NCBI GenBank assembly: GCA_029260315.1
Contig: JAJDDM010000126.1
Coordinates: forward strand, 1-64,000
Reading direction: 5' to 3'
DNA from: Phycisphaerales bacterium
GTDB lineage: Bacteria; Planctomycetota; Phycisphaerae; Phycisphaerales; UBA1924
DNA: 64,000 bases
Below, piece after piece: positions 1 through 9,800 of this stretch; the first letter of the stretch is position 1, and every line of letters begins with the position of its first letter. A program made the translations under genes and the position numbers. The notes beneath the pieces were generated by a model. It made no database searches and was not told the DNA's origin. It saw only the letters and a list, made by a program, of their open reading frames with translations.

Positions 1-2013
1 ACCGAACTGGCCAAGAGCAGCGAACTCGATCCGGTCATCGGACGCGAGAACGAAATCGAGCGTCTGATCCAGGTGCTTTGCCGGCGGACGAAGAACAACC
101 CGGTGCTCCTGGGCGAAGCCGGCGTTGGCAAGACCGCCATCGTCGAAGGCCTCGCACAGAAGATCATTGCGGGCGACGTGCCGGACATCCTGCACGAGCG
201 TCGCCTGGTCGTGCTCGACCTCGCGATGATGGTCGCGGGCACCAAGTACCGCGGTCAGTTCGAAGAGCGGATCAAGGCCGTGATGAACGAAGTTCGTCGC
301 GCCAAAAACGTCATCCTGTTCATCGACGAGCTGCACACGCTCGTGGGTGCAGGTGGTGCCGAGGGCGCGATCGACGCGTCCAACGTGCTCAAGCCCGCGC
401 TCAGTCGCGGCGAGATCCAGTGTATCGGTGCCACGACCTTCGATGAGTACCGCAAGTACATCGAGAAGGACGCGGCACTCGCAAGGCGATTCCAGGCGAT
501 CACCGTCGAGCCGCCCAACGCCGAGCAGACCGTGGAGATCCTCAAGGGTCTGCGCGAGCGTTACGAGCAGCACCACCGGGTCTCCATCACCGACGACGCA
601 TTGCGTGCGGCGGTGGATCTGTCCGGCCGGTACATCTCCGGCAGGGTCCAGCCCGACAAGTCGATCGACGTGATCGACGAAGCCGGTGCTCGGGTCCGGC
701 TCAAGACCATGACCAAGCCGCCGAACCTCGCCGAGATCGAGGGCGACATCGAGCGCCTGAGTGTGGACAAGGACGACGCGGTCAAGGCGGCGGACTACGA
801 GAAGGCCGCCGAGCTTCGCGACCAAGCCGAGCAGCTCCGCAAGAAGCGCGAGCAGATCCAGCAGGACTGGAAGAAGAAGGTGCAGGAGACCGACGGGCTG
901 GTGGACGAGGAGGTCATCGCCGAGGTCGTGAGCAACATGACCGGCGTGCCGCTCCAGCGTCTGGAGAAGGAGGAGGCCGCGCGTCTGCTCGATCTCGAGA
1001 AGGAGTTGCACAAAAAGGTCATCAGCCAGGACGAGGCGATCAAGGCCGTCTCCAAGGCGATCCGTCGCGCCCGCGCCGGGCTCAAGGATCCCAAGCGTCC
1101 GATGGGCAGCTTCATCTTCGTCGGGCCATCTGGCGTCGGCAAGACGCTCTTGAGCAAGGCGCTGGCGGAGTTCATGTTCGGCGACGAGGACGCGCTGATC
1201 CACCTGGACATGTCCGAGTACATGGAGAAGCACAACGTCAGCCGACTGGTCGGCGCGCCCCCCGGGTACGTCGGCTACGAGGAGGGCGGGCAGCTCACCG
1301 AGCGGATCCGCAGGCGCCCCTACAGCGTCGTGCTGCTCGACGAGGTCGAGAAGGCCCACCCGGATGTGTTCAATATGCTCCTCCAGATCATGGAGGAAGG
1401 ACGCCTCACCGACAGCTTCGGGCGCCACGTCGATTTCCGCAACACCATCATGATCATGACCAGCAACATCGGCGCTGATCTGATCAAGGGCGGCGGCGGG
1501 TTCGGCTTCCAGAAGCGCTCGACCGAGGTCGACTACGAGAACATCAAGGCCATCCTGATGAAGGAGATCGAGCGGTTCTTCCGCCCGGAGTTCATCAACC
1601 GCCTCGACGACATCATCGTCTTCCAGCCGCTGACACGCGACGACCTGGTCGAGATCATCGAGTACGAGGTCAGCAAGGTCTCCAACCGCCTCAGCGAGCA
1701 GGGGTTCTCGCTCAGCCTCGAGCAGTCCGCCAAGGACTTCCTGATCGACAAGGGCTACAACCCCGACTACGGCGCAAGACCGCTCCGCCGGGCCATCGGC
1801 AACTTCATCGAGGACCCACTGAGCGAGATGCTCCTCGCCGGCGAGCTGCACGGCAAGAACTTGCTCGTCGTCTCGCACAAGGAGGGCGCGGAGAACCTCT
1901 TCTTCGAGCCCAGCCACCGCCCGCCGGACGACGACGACAAGGGCGACGGCGGCGATGGCGAGCCCGCGCCGAACAACGGCGAGCCGATCGAGGCCGAGGC
2001 GTCCTCGACCTGA
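1..2013 (+). CDS. clpC: ATP-dependent Clp protease ATP-binding subunit ClpC (5' truncated by window edge)
   Basis: Open in frame from base 1 ([53 protein letters not shown]); two Walker A motifs ([16 protein letters not shown]); UVR-like segment ([21 protein letters not shown]); C-terminal D2 domain. Confidence 0.95.
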   Translation, partial: TELAKSSELDPVIGRENEIERLIQVLCRRTKNNPVLLGEAGVGKTAIVEGLAQKIIAGDVPDILHERRLVVLDLAMMVAGTKYRGQFEERIKAVMNEVRRAKNVILFIDELHTLVGAGGAEGAIDASNVLKPALSRGEIQCIGATTFDEYRKYIEKDAALARRFQAITVEPPNAEQTVEILKGLRERYEQHHRVSITDDALRAAVDLSGRYISGRVQPDKSIDVIDEAGARVRLKTMTKPPNLAEIEGDIERLSVDKDDAVKAADYEKAAELRDQAEQLRKKREQIQQDWKKKVQETDGLVDEEVIAEVVSNMTGVPLQRLEKEEAARLLDLEKELHKKVISQDEAIKAVSKAIRRARAGLKDPKRPMGSFIFVGPSGVGKTLLSKALAEFMFGDEDALIHLDMSEYMEKHNVSRLVGAPPGYVGYEEGGQLTERIRRRPYSVVLLDEVEKAHPDVFNMLLQIMEEGRLTDSFGRHVDFRNTIMIMTSNIGADLIKGGGGFGFQKRSTEVDYENIKAILMKEIERFFRPEFINRLDDIIVFQPLTRDDLVEIIEYEVSKVSNRLSEQGFSLSLEQSAKDFLIDKGYNPDYGARPLRRAIGNFIEDPLSEMLLAGELHGKNLLVVSHKEGAENLFFEPSHRPPDDDDKGDGGDGEPAPNNGEPIEAEASST

Positions 2014-2038
2014 ATCCTCGCCCCACGAACGATCCATC

Positions 2039-2069
2039 AGGCCCAGCCGATCTCGGCTGGGCCTTTTTT
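2039..2069 (+). terminator. Rho-independent terminator after clpC
   Basis: aggcccagccga-tc-tcggctgggcct stem followed by a T-run. Confidence 0.9.
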
Positions 2070-2130
2070 TCGTCCTTAGATGGGCAGTGCCATCGACCCG
2101 CCACGTCGCCCCGGACGAATACCATGGGCC

Positions 2131-3948
2131 ATGCCGCCCATCCTCCGCTGGCTGCTGAACCTGCTGATCACGAACCCAATCGCGGTGCGCCTGGTACAGA
2201 ACGGCTCGCGCCGGCCCAAGCACCTCTACGTCCGCTCGATCTACCTCGCCAGCCTGATCCTCGTCTTGCTGTGGATCCTGGTCGCGAACACCGGGGCGGG
2301 GAATCTCGACTATCGCGACCTCGCCGCGGCGGGCTCGACGGCGTTCGTCTGGATCGCCTACCTCCAGATTTTTCTCATCACGGTGCTGAGCCCGGTCTTC
2401 CTCGCCGGGGCGATCGCGCAGGAGGCGAACCCCTACACCTGGGAGATCCAGCTCACGACGCCGATGAACCGCCTCCAGATCGTGCTGGGGCATCTGTTGG
2501 GGCGGCTGTTCTTTGTCCTCGCGCTGCTGTTCGCGAGCCTGCCGCTGTTCGCCCTGACGCAGTACTTCGGGGGCGTGCCGGGCTCGAGCATCCTGGCGAG
2601 CTATCTCGTGGCGGCGTGCGCGGCGATCGCCGTCGGCTCGATCGCGGTCTCGCTGGCGGTCAGCCGGGTCGCCGGCAAGCGCGCGGTCTTTGCGTTCTAT
2701 ATCGCCGTCGTCAGCTATCTCGCGGTCACGATTGCGCTGGATCGTGGTCTCGGCGCAGGTGGGGTCACATGGTTCACGAGCCTGAACCCGTTTCTTGCAC
2801 TCCACGCCCTGCTTGACCCCTCGGGCTACCCCAGGGCCGGCGAGGGCGCGCCGTGGGCGCTCCAGAACCCCGTGACCGCCTTCTGCACGGGCGCAATCGT
2901 CCTCAGTGTCATCCTCATCACGCTCAGCGCCATGACCGTCCGCTCCGGCGGGCTCCAGCAGGTCGTCTCCGGCGGCTCTGCGATGCCCTGGTATCGGCGC
3001 TGGTTCAAGCTCGGCGCTGCCGGAAGCGAGCACCGCCCGCCAAGGACCGTCTGGCAGAACCCGATCACCTGGCGCGAGGCCGCGGCGAGGAACAGCACGC
3101 TCGGACGCATCGTCGCAAGATGGAGCTTCATCGCGGCGGGAGCGCTCTGGGGCATCGGCATCATCGCGGCGTTCCATGTGGGCGAGCTCGACGCGGGCAC
3201 GTTTCGCTTCGTGATGCTCTCCACCGTCGCGACCGAGCTCGCGGTCATCACGCTCATCGCGATCAACATGTCCGCGACCGCCGTCAGCCGCGAGCGCGAG
3301 GACGGCACGCTCGATCTGCTGCTCACCACGCCGCTCACGCCCAACGCCTACCTGCACGGCAAGATGCGCGGCCTGATCGCCTACCTCCTTCCGCTCATCG
3401 CCGTGCCGATCGGCACGCTCCTGCTCGCGGCGATCTACGCGATGAGCGGCGGGCTGGGGCGCGACGGCGGGGTGATGGTCAAGGCCGCGTTCCCCGGCAA
3501 GACCTACGACATCCCCGTCGTGCTGCCCGAGGCGGCGCTGCTCGCGCCGATCGTCTTCGTGCCGTTCATCGCGTTCTGTGTCATGATCGGCCTGCACTGG
3601 TCGCTGAAGACCAAGGGCACGATCGGCTCGGTCGTCAGCGCCTTCGGGGTGGTCGCCGCGATCGCGGGGGTCATCGGGCTGTGCGGCTGGAAATCGGGCT
3701 CTGACATCCAACTGCTGGGTCCGGCGCTGGCGGCGCTGAGCCCCGCGAGCTTGACCTATGCCCTGATCGAGCCCGCCGCGGCGCTGAATCAGACCATCGC
3801 GAGCACCGGGCTGAACAAGGCGCGGGTGTCGCTGGTCGTCGGTGGGCTGATCGCGGGGGGCGCGTACATCGCGATCGTCAGCGCCATGCATACCAATCTC
3901 GTTCGCGGGTTCGATATGACGGTGCGGAAGCTGGCGGGAATGAAGTAG
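2131..3948 (+). CDS. ABC-2 type transporter permease-like membrane protein
   Basis: Multiple hydrophobic segments; motif SATAVSREREDGTLDLLLTTPLTPNAYLHGKMRG typical of ABC-2 permeases; likely start MPPILRWLLN at 2131 inside the longer ORF. Confidence 0.75.
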   Translation: MPPILRWLLNLLITNPIAVRLVQNGSRRPKHLYVRSIYLASLILVLLWILVANTGAGNLDYRDLAAAGSTAFVWIAYLQIFLITVLSPVFLAGAIAQEANPYTWEIQLTTPMNRLQIVLGHLLGRLFFVLALLFASLPLFALTQYFGGVPGSSILASYLVAACAAIAVGSIAVSLAVSRVAGKRAVFAFYIAVVSYLAVTIALDRGLGAGGVTWFTSLNPFLALHALLDPSGYPRAGEGAPWALQNPVTAFCTGAIVLSVILITLSAMTVRSGGLQQVVSGGSAMPWYRRWFKLGAAGSEHRPPRTVWQNPITWREAAARNSTLGRIVARWSFIAAGALWGIGIIAAFHVGELDAGTFRFVMLSTVATELAVITLIAINMSATAVSREREDGTLDLLLTTPLTPNAYLHGKMRGLIAYLLPLIAVPIGTLLLAAIYAMSGGLGRDGGVMVKAAFPGKTYDIPVVLPEAALLAPIVFVPFIAFCVMIGLHWSLKTKGTIGSVVSAFGVVAAIAGVIGLCGWKSGSDIQLLGPALAALSPASLTYALIEPAAALNQTIASTGLNKARVSLVVGGLIAGGAYIAIVSAMHTNLVRGFDMTVRKLAGMK

Positions 3949-4001
3949 CCGACGAACCGGCGACAGCATCCCTAGCGCCATCGTGGAAGGATGACCCGGG
4001 C

Positions 4002-4448
4002 TTGTCTTGGTCCCGCGCATGGAATCTCCTGAATGACCCGGCACCGCCGTGGTGGGCGGGAAGCGTCGCGTGGTCGGCGGTCGCGGCGCTGGTGCTGGTC
4101 GTCTTTCTCAAGGGACCCGCGCACGGCATGCCGACATCAATCGCATGGCGGGGGCTCACCGTCTGGTTTCTCGTCATGGTCCCGGTTCTGGTTGCGGCCA
4201 TGCTGCTCAGAACGCGCGAGCTGCGCCGATGCCAATACGCGACCAATCGCTGGTTCGCCGGCCTTTGTCCCGTGTGCAAGTACCCGCGCGACGACGACGC
4301 GGACGATATCTGCCCGGAGTGTGGGAGGGATATGCCCGAGCAGGCACGCCTCGCCGCGCGCCGCATGGGGCGCACGCTCGACGATCTGCGGGACTCATCC
4401 GGGCGGCACACGACGCTCAGCGCCGTAACCGATCGACGCCGGGCCTGA
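4002..4448 (+). CDS. Small membrane protein with C-terminal zinc-ribbon-like motif
   Basis: Two TM-like segments then CPVCKYPRDDDADDICPECG; start codon uncertain (TTG). Confidence 0.5.
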   Translation: MSWSRAWNLLNDPAPPWWAGSVAWSAVAALVLVVFLKGPAHGMPTSIAWRGLTVWFLVMVPVLVAAMLLRTRELRRCQYATNRWFAGLCPVCKYPRDDDADDICPECGRDMPEQARLAARRMGRTLDDLRDSSGRHTTLSAVTDRRRA

Positions 4449-4489
4449 CGGCGCAAGCGCCGCGTTGCCTCGCAGCGAGCCCACTCCCC

Positions 4490-4575
4490 GTGCCACCAGC
4501 CGTGGCTTTGCACGGCTGGTGCTTCTGGGAGAGTGCCATGAAACACCAACCGCTCAAAGCAGCGGTTGGTGGCAC
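4490..4575. repeat. Double-hairpin dispersed element, family B copy 1
   Basis: gtgccaccagccgtggctttgcacggctggtg ... caccaaccgctcaaagcagcggttggtggcac; 86 bp; related copies at 35245..35330 and 48158..48245. Confidence 0.9.
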
Positions 4576-4678
4576 GACGCTCGACACCCGCGCAAGCATC
4601 CTGCCGCGAAGCGCTTGTGACAAACAACGCAAATGGCTCGCAAGCTCGCACAAGGTCGCACAAGCGCCGGCGGCTCTG

Positions 4679-5950
4679 CTATCCAGCCGCGCCGCCCGGC
4701 TCCAGATCCTCCCACGTCAGCGGCGCATCGCCCTCGACATCGCGCGCGAGCCTTCGCCCGATGACCTCGCCGAGCATGAACGGCTCGATGCCGGTGCCGG
4801 GGCGTTTGATGGTGAGGTCGTCGCTGTTCAAGACTACTCCGGTTTCGCACAACCGTTTCACCACGATCGACTGGCGTGATGCATACCGAACGTCGGACTC
4901 CCACTCGAAGATCTGCTTGCGATACGGGAACACGGCGCCATAGAGGCCTGTGTCAAACGCATACTCCAACTCCCACACAGACTCATAAAACTCGGGAGAG
5001 AACGACCTTGCGAACAGTGACTGGTGGTCGTATCGACTCATCACCTCGATGAGTCTTGCGTACATCTCCCCGCCGACCGACATGTCGCACTCGACATCCA
5101 ACTCATCCATATAGAAATCCCGGAACGGCTCGGCGTGATTGCGCAGACGTGTGAGCTCAACATACTCGGCGAACTGCGATGGCCCCAGTGACGCCGCATG
5201 GTCGGGCCCCTGAGAGTTGGGATCGAGCGTGATGTGCTTCTCGATGAGGCTCGCGCCGTAATGCGTTGCGAGCCAGCCGGTGATCGTCCCGGCTGTGTGA
5301 TCGCTGTAGCCAATTGGAGCAACCTCGTCAAACGTCGGTGGCCGACGTGTCACATTGCGGAGCGAGTGCATCGCGCCGACGTTTGCGGATGCGAGTGGAC
5401 ACGGATAACAACTCACACACTGCAACACCGCCAGCCGCTCCCTCGCGTCCTCCAACCACCCCACCGCCCGCTTGACCTCTTCGAGCGTGCTCGCCCCCGA
5501 GCTCACGATCATGGGCCTGCCCGTCGCCGTCAGCGCCTCCAGCAGCGGGCGATGGATGATGTCCGGGCTCGCGCTCTTGACCGCGTCCCAGGGCAGGGCC
5601 ATCGCCGGTTCGACGAGTTCGGTGCTGAAGACCGTCACGATCGCGTGGATGCCGCGCTCGTGGGCGCGGCCGACGACCCTCGCCATCTCGTCCAGGCTCA
5701 GCTCCAGACGCCTCAGCATCTTGATCGGATCATCCTCGCCCGCGGCCCTCTGGTACGCCGCGAGCTTGGCGGCCTTGCTCATGAGCAGATCGGTCTCGAA
5801 ATACTGGAGTTTGATGGCGTCTGCGCCCGCGCTCGCCGCGGCGTCGGTGAGCATGAGCGCCTTGTCCACCTCGCCGTCGTGGTTCACCCCGATCTCGGCA
5901 ATGATGTACACCGGCTCGCCGGGACCGATCTGTTTGACTCCTATCTTCAT
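4679..5950 (-). CDS. neuB: N-acetylneuraminate synthase / NeuB family (SpsE) with C-terminal SAF domain
   Basis: MKIGVKQIGPGEPVYIIAEIGVNHDGEVDKALMLTDAAASAGADAIKLQ; GYSDHTAG; EKHITLD; SAF-like RRSI-type region (RQSIVVKRLCETGVVLNSDDLTIKRPGTGIEP). Confidence 0.92.
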   Translation of the reverse strand: MKIGVKQIGPGEPVYIIAEIGVNHDGEVDKALMLTDAAASAGADAIKLQYFETDLLMSKAAKLAAYQRAAGEDDPIKMLRRLELSLDEMARVVGRAHERGIHAIVTVFSTELVEPAMALPWDAVKSASPDIIHRPLLEALTATGRPMIVSSGASTLEEVKRAVGWLEDARERLAVLQCVSCYPCPLASANVGAMHSLRNVTRRPPTFDEVAPIGYSDHTAGTITGWLATHYGASLIEKHITLDPNSQGPDHAASLGPSQFAEYVELTRLRNHAEPFRDFYMDELDVECDMSVGGEMYARLIEVMSRYDHQSLFARSFSPEFYESVWELEYAFDTGLYGAVFPYRKQIFEWESDVRYASRQSIVVKRLCETGVVLNSDDLTIKRPGTGIEPFMLGEVIGRRLARDVEGDAPLTWEDLEPGGAAG

Positions 5951-5960
5951 AAAGGCATTT

Positions 5961-6160
5961 CACCACAGAGGGCGCAGAGAGCACAGACGAAGAGACGAAG
6001 AGACGAAGAGAAGAGTATGGACCACGGAGTCACACGGAGTGTCACGGAGTGGGGAAGAGAATGGTTGCGCTCGTGTTCTGAACTCCGTGCAACTCCGTGT
6101 GACTCCGTGGTGAGAGTTCTTCTCCTGTACTTCTCTGTGTGCTCTGTGCCCTCTGTGGTG
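5961..6160. repeat. Nested palindromic element (family F) between neuB and neuA, overlapping the neuA 3' end
   Basis: Outer arms caccacagagggcgcagagagcacag / ctgtgtgctctgtgccctctgtggtg; inner arms accacggagtcacacggagt / actccgtgtgactccgtggt. Confidence 0.9.
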
Positions 6161-6893
6161 CATCCTCCCTTTCCGAAAGCAGCGCGTCCGCGACCAGCAG
6201 GTCAACCCGCGAGTCGATGTCCACGACCTCGCCCTCGCCGGTGAGGACGCCGCGCCTGTCGCGCCCGAAGAAGGCGTGCGGCCCGGGCTCGACGCCCTCG
6301 ATGCGCAGCTCCAGCGACCGCTTGGTCACGCACAGCACGCCGCCGTCGGGAATGAACGCCGCCGGCAGGTTCTGGCGGCGGTGTACGCCGTGGTTGAGCA
6401 CGTCGCCCTCCCATGCCCGCACGACGCCATCGCCCACGCCGACGCGGGCGGTCCACCAGGGGTGGTGCTTGCCGACGGGCGCGTAGCTCTGCACGCTGTC
6501 GCAGCGGGTCGAGCCGAGCAGCTCGACGGCCCTGTCGATCAGCCCCGCCGGCCGCACGGGTACGTTGGCGTACAGAATCACGGTTGGCGTGTCCTCGTGG
6601 GCGTCGGGCGCGATGCGCATGATCGCGTGGCGGGCCGCGTCGTCGACCGTCGCGGCGTCGCCGGCCAGCTCCGTCGGGCGATCCACCACGCCCACGCTCA
6701 TCACGCCCGCGATCCGCGCGACCTCTGGCGCATCGGTCGAGACCGCAACTGTGCCGACAGTGCGCGCGCGCAACGCATCCTCGATCGACCACGCGACGCA
6801 GGGCTTTCTCCCGACCTCCGCCCAGTTCTTCCCCGCCAAGCCCTTGCTGCCCGCACGCGCCAGCACGATCGCGATGGCGGGGATGCCGCTCAT
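6042..6893 (-). CDS. neuA: Acylneuraminate cytidylyltransferase (CMP-sialic/legionaminic acid synthetase)
   Basis: MSGIPAIAIVLARAGSKGLAGKNWAEVGRKPCVAWSIEDAL; the last ~40 aa are encoded by the palindromic element. Confidence 0.88.
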   Translation of the reverse strand: MSGIPAIAIVLARAGSKGLAGKNWAEVGRKPCVAWSIEDALRARTVGTVAVSTDAPEVARIAGVMSVGVVDRPTELAGDAATVDDAARHAIMRIAPDAHEDTPTVILYANVPVRPAGLIDRAVELLGSTRCDSVQSYAPVGKHHPWWTARVGVGDGVVRAWEGDVLNHGVHRRQNLPAAFIPDGGVLCVTKRSLELRIEGVEPGPHAFFGRDRRGVLTGEGEVVDIDSRVDLLVADALLSEREDAPQRAQSTQRSTGEELSPRSHTELHGVQNTSATILFPTP

Positions 6894-9800
6894 GCGACCA
6901 GCCTCGCCCGTGATCTCGGCACCCGCACAATGTCCAACAGTGACTTCTCCACAATGCTCCCCAGCTTGCGCCCGCCCAGCACGACCGTCCCGTCGCTGCG
7001 CAGCACAAGCCCTTCCATCGTCCGCCGATCTCGCGCGATCCGCGGCACGGTCAGCGGCCCAATCCGCTCACCCGCGACCCGTCCCGGCAACGGGTCGATC
7101 ACGCACGCGCCCAGCGTCGAGATCCAGTGGTCGTAGAACCCCTCGAGCTGCTCGTACACGGCGTCGCATCGGGTGAGCCGCGGCACGATCCAGGGCATCG
7201 CCATCGGCCCGCCATCGCGCGCCCGCCGACCCTCGATCAGGCGATTGAGATTGGCGCTCACTCGCTCGAACGCATCCAGAGCCGTGAGCTCGGCGTAGGT
7301 TCTCGCGTCGTTCGCGAGCAGATCGACGCTGACAATGCCGACCGACGTATCCAAGAGACGATCGACGGCACGCTCGTCGAGAAGATCAGTCCGCATATGG
7401 ATCCCGGCAACCCCGGCATCCTCGGCGAGATGAATGAACTGGTCAAACTCGGGGTGCTGGAGCGGATCGCCGGCACCCGCAAACGTCACCGCCGCGTCAG
7501 GATACGCGTCCGACAGGGCCGTCAGCGCTCTCGCCGTGAGGTCGAGATCCGTCGGCGGGCGTTCGTCTGGCTCGCGGTTGCTTCGCTGCCACGAACCCCG
7601 CTGACCACTCGTCAGCCTGCCGGTGCAGAGCTCAATGGTGAGTTGTCTCGGCGTGCGCTGCTCGCGGTAGGCGAACTCCGCGAGTGCCGCGCCGAGTTGG
7701 GATCCAACAAGCGACTCAAGATCGCCCGCGTGGTCTTCGATGACCCGTGCGATGCCGCTCGCTCGGCTGGGCGAATCGGCGATGATACGCGCCCCGAGAT
7801 CGCGCAGACTCGGATGGATGCGCACGCATGTGTCCCGCGCGATCGGATCCGCACGCCCGGCGTCGGGGATATAGCCGGTCACGCCGCCAAGGCTCGCCAG
7901 CGGGCCCGCCCGCTCGATCTGCGCCGCGATCTCGCCGACGAGTTGACGAGCGATCACGCACGCCCCGAGCCCCGGCGCGGCCTGTGAGAACACGAACGTG
8001 TGAGACTCCGGATCCTCGCGATGGCGCTCGATCAGCCGGTCGATGAGCGTCGGATCGACGAGGCACCAGTCCGGCCCGATGAGGCACGCCGCGTCGATCG
8101 CCAGGTCCTGCATGACCTCGTGCAGCAGTTTCGGATCGAGGATCTCGTCGAAGACGGTGAGCCCCGCGAGCCCGCCTCGCCAGCTCGCGTGCGCAAACAC
8201 CCGCCCGAGCGACACGCTCTTGCGGCGCGCTCGCTCGCATTGGGCATGCACGATCTCGATCTCGCCGGGGCAGTCACGGACAATCGCCCGCACGCGCTCG
8301 GGCTCGTCGCTGAGCAGGATGACGCGATCGAGCCGCTCACACATCGCGAGGCGCTCGATGGTGAGTTGGAGGATGGAGCGGCCGAGCGCGAGCGGCTCCT
8401 CGATCGAGCGAAGGTTGCCCAGCCCGCCGCGTTCGAGATCGACCGGCACCACGGCGCACACCCGTGCCCGCCGGCACCCCACGCGAACGGCGTCCGCCGC
8501 GGGCGGGCGTGTCAGCTTCGGCCCACCATCCAGTGCGCTGAGAGTCCGATCCATCAGCTCTGCGAGGCGGTCGGCTGACTCCGCCAGGCCGGTCACGTTC
8601 CGCAGATCGCGTTCGATCTGCGCGAGCTGCTGCTGCAACGCCGAGCTGTCGCGATCCAGCGCGATGATCCGATCGCGTTTGGCCCTCTCCAGCGCCTCGG
8701 ACTGGCTGAGGAACTGGGTCAGCTCCCACGCGGACTCGAGCGAGGTGACCTCGTCGCGACAGACGTTGATCTTGTCGATGAGCTGGGCGACTCGCTTCTG
8801 GTTGTTCTGCACCTTCTTCATCTGGCGCAGCCACTCGCCGGCGCGCCGGCTCGCGGCGGCGACGGACCTCGCGTCACGCGCGATGCGCTCGATCCGCGAT
8901 CGCAAGGCGGCGATGGTCTCCTCGCGCCGAGACGTGCCGCGTCTCTCGTCCGTCCAGTCGGTGGGGATCGCGAACACGCCGGTGTCGAATCTCGCCAACG
9001 CCTCGTCGACCGCCATCGGCGGTGCGCACCGCTTCAGTGTCCCGCCCTCGGAGCAGTCGATCGTCCGCAGCCCCCGCTCGTGGTCGCGCGCGAACATCTC
9101 CTCGAACTGCACCTGGTAGGAGTGCATCTGCTCGTCGGCGTAGATCGTCCGCCCGAGCTGGTCCGGCACGCGCATCAGCAGGTGGCGCTGGCGCACGACC
9201 CGCTCGTGCTCGAACATCTCCAGCGTGCGGAACTCGTTGAGCTCGCACGCCCAGGTGTCGTGGATCGCCGCCCCGCCGGCGTAGTATTGGCCGTCGGTGA
9301 ACCCGAGGTCCTGCCCGACCAGCAGCACGGGGTCGCACCCGAGATATCGCGCGAACTCGTACGACAGGTGCGCGACCGTTGCGCCCGGGCGCAGCTCGCC
9401 CTTGACGCCCGCGAGTTCCTCGCCCAGCAGCGCGTCCAGGTGCTCGTCGCCGACCAGGCGGATCGCGCCGCAGAACGCGTCGAGCACGCCGGGATTGACC
9501 ATGGGCTCTGCGATGAGCGTCACGCCCCGCAGATCCTCCTCGCTCAGTCCCTCGTAGAAGCGATTGGAGATCTCGTGGTGGTCGAGGGCCGTGACGAAGT
9601 GCGGGCGGATGCCGCGTTCCAGCAGCGGCTTGAGCACCGTCTGCACCGCGATGAGCACGAACTTCTCGCGGATCTCCGGGCGCGCGAGCGCCTCCATCGC
9701 CTGCGCCAGGCTCGGCCCGGCGGCGATCACGATCGCCGGGCGGCCCCGGCACGCACCCTCAAGCTCAGCGATGCCCGGGCACGTCGCGTAGTGCTCGGCG

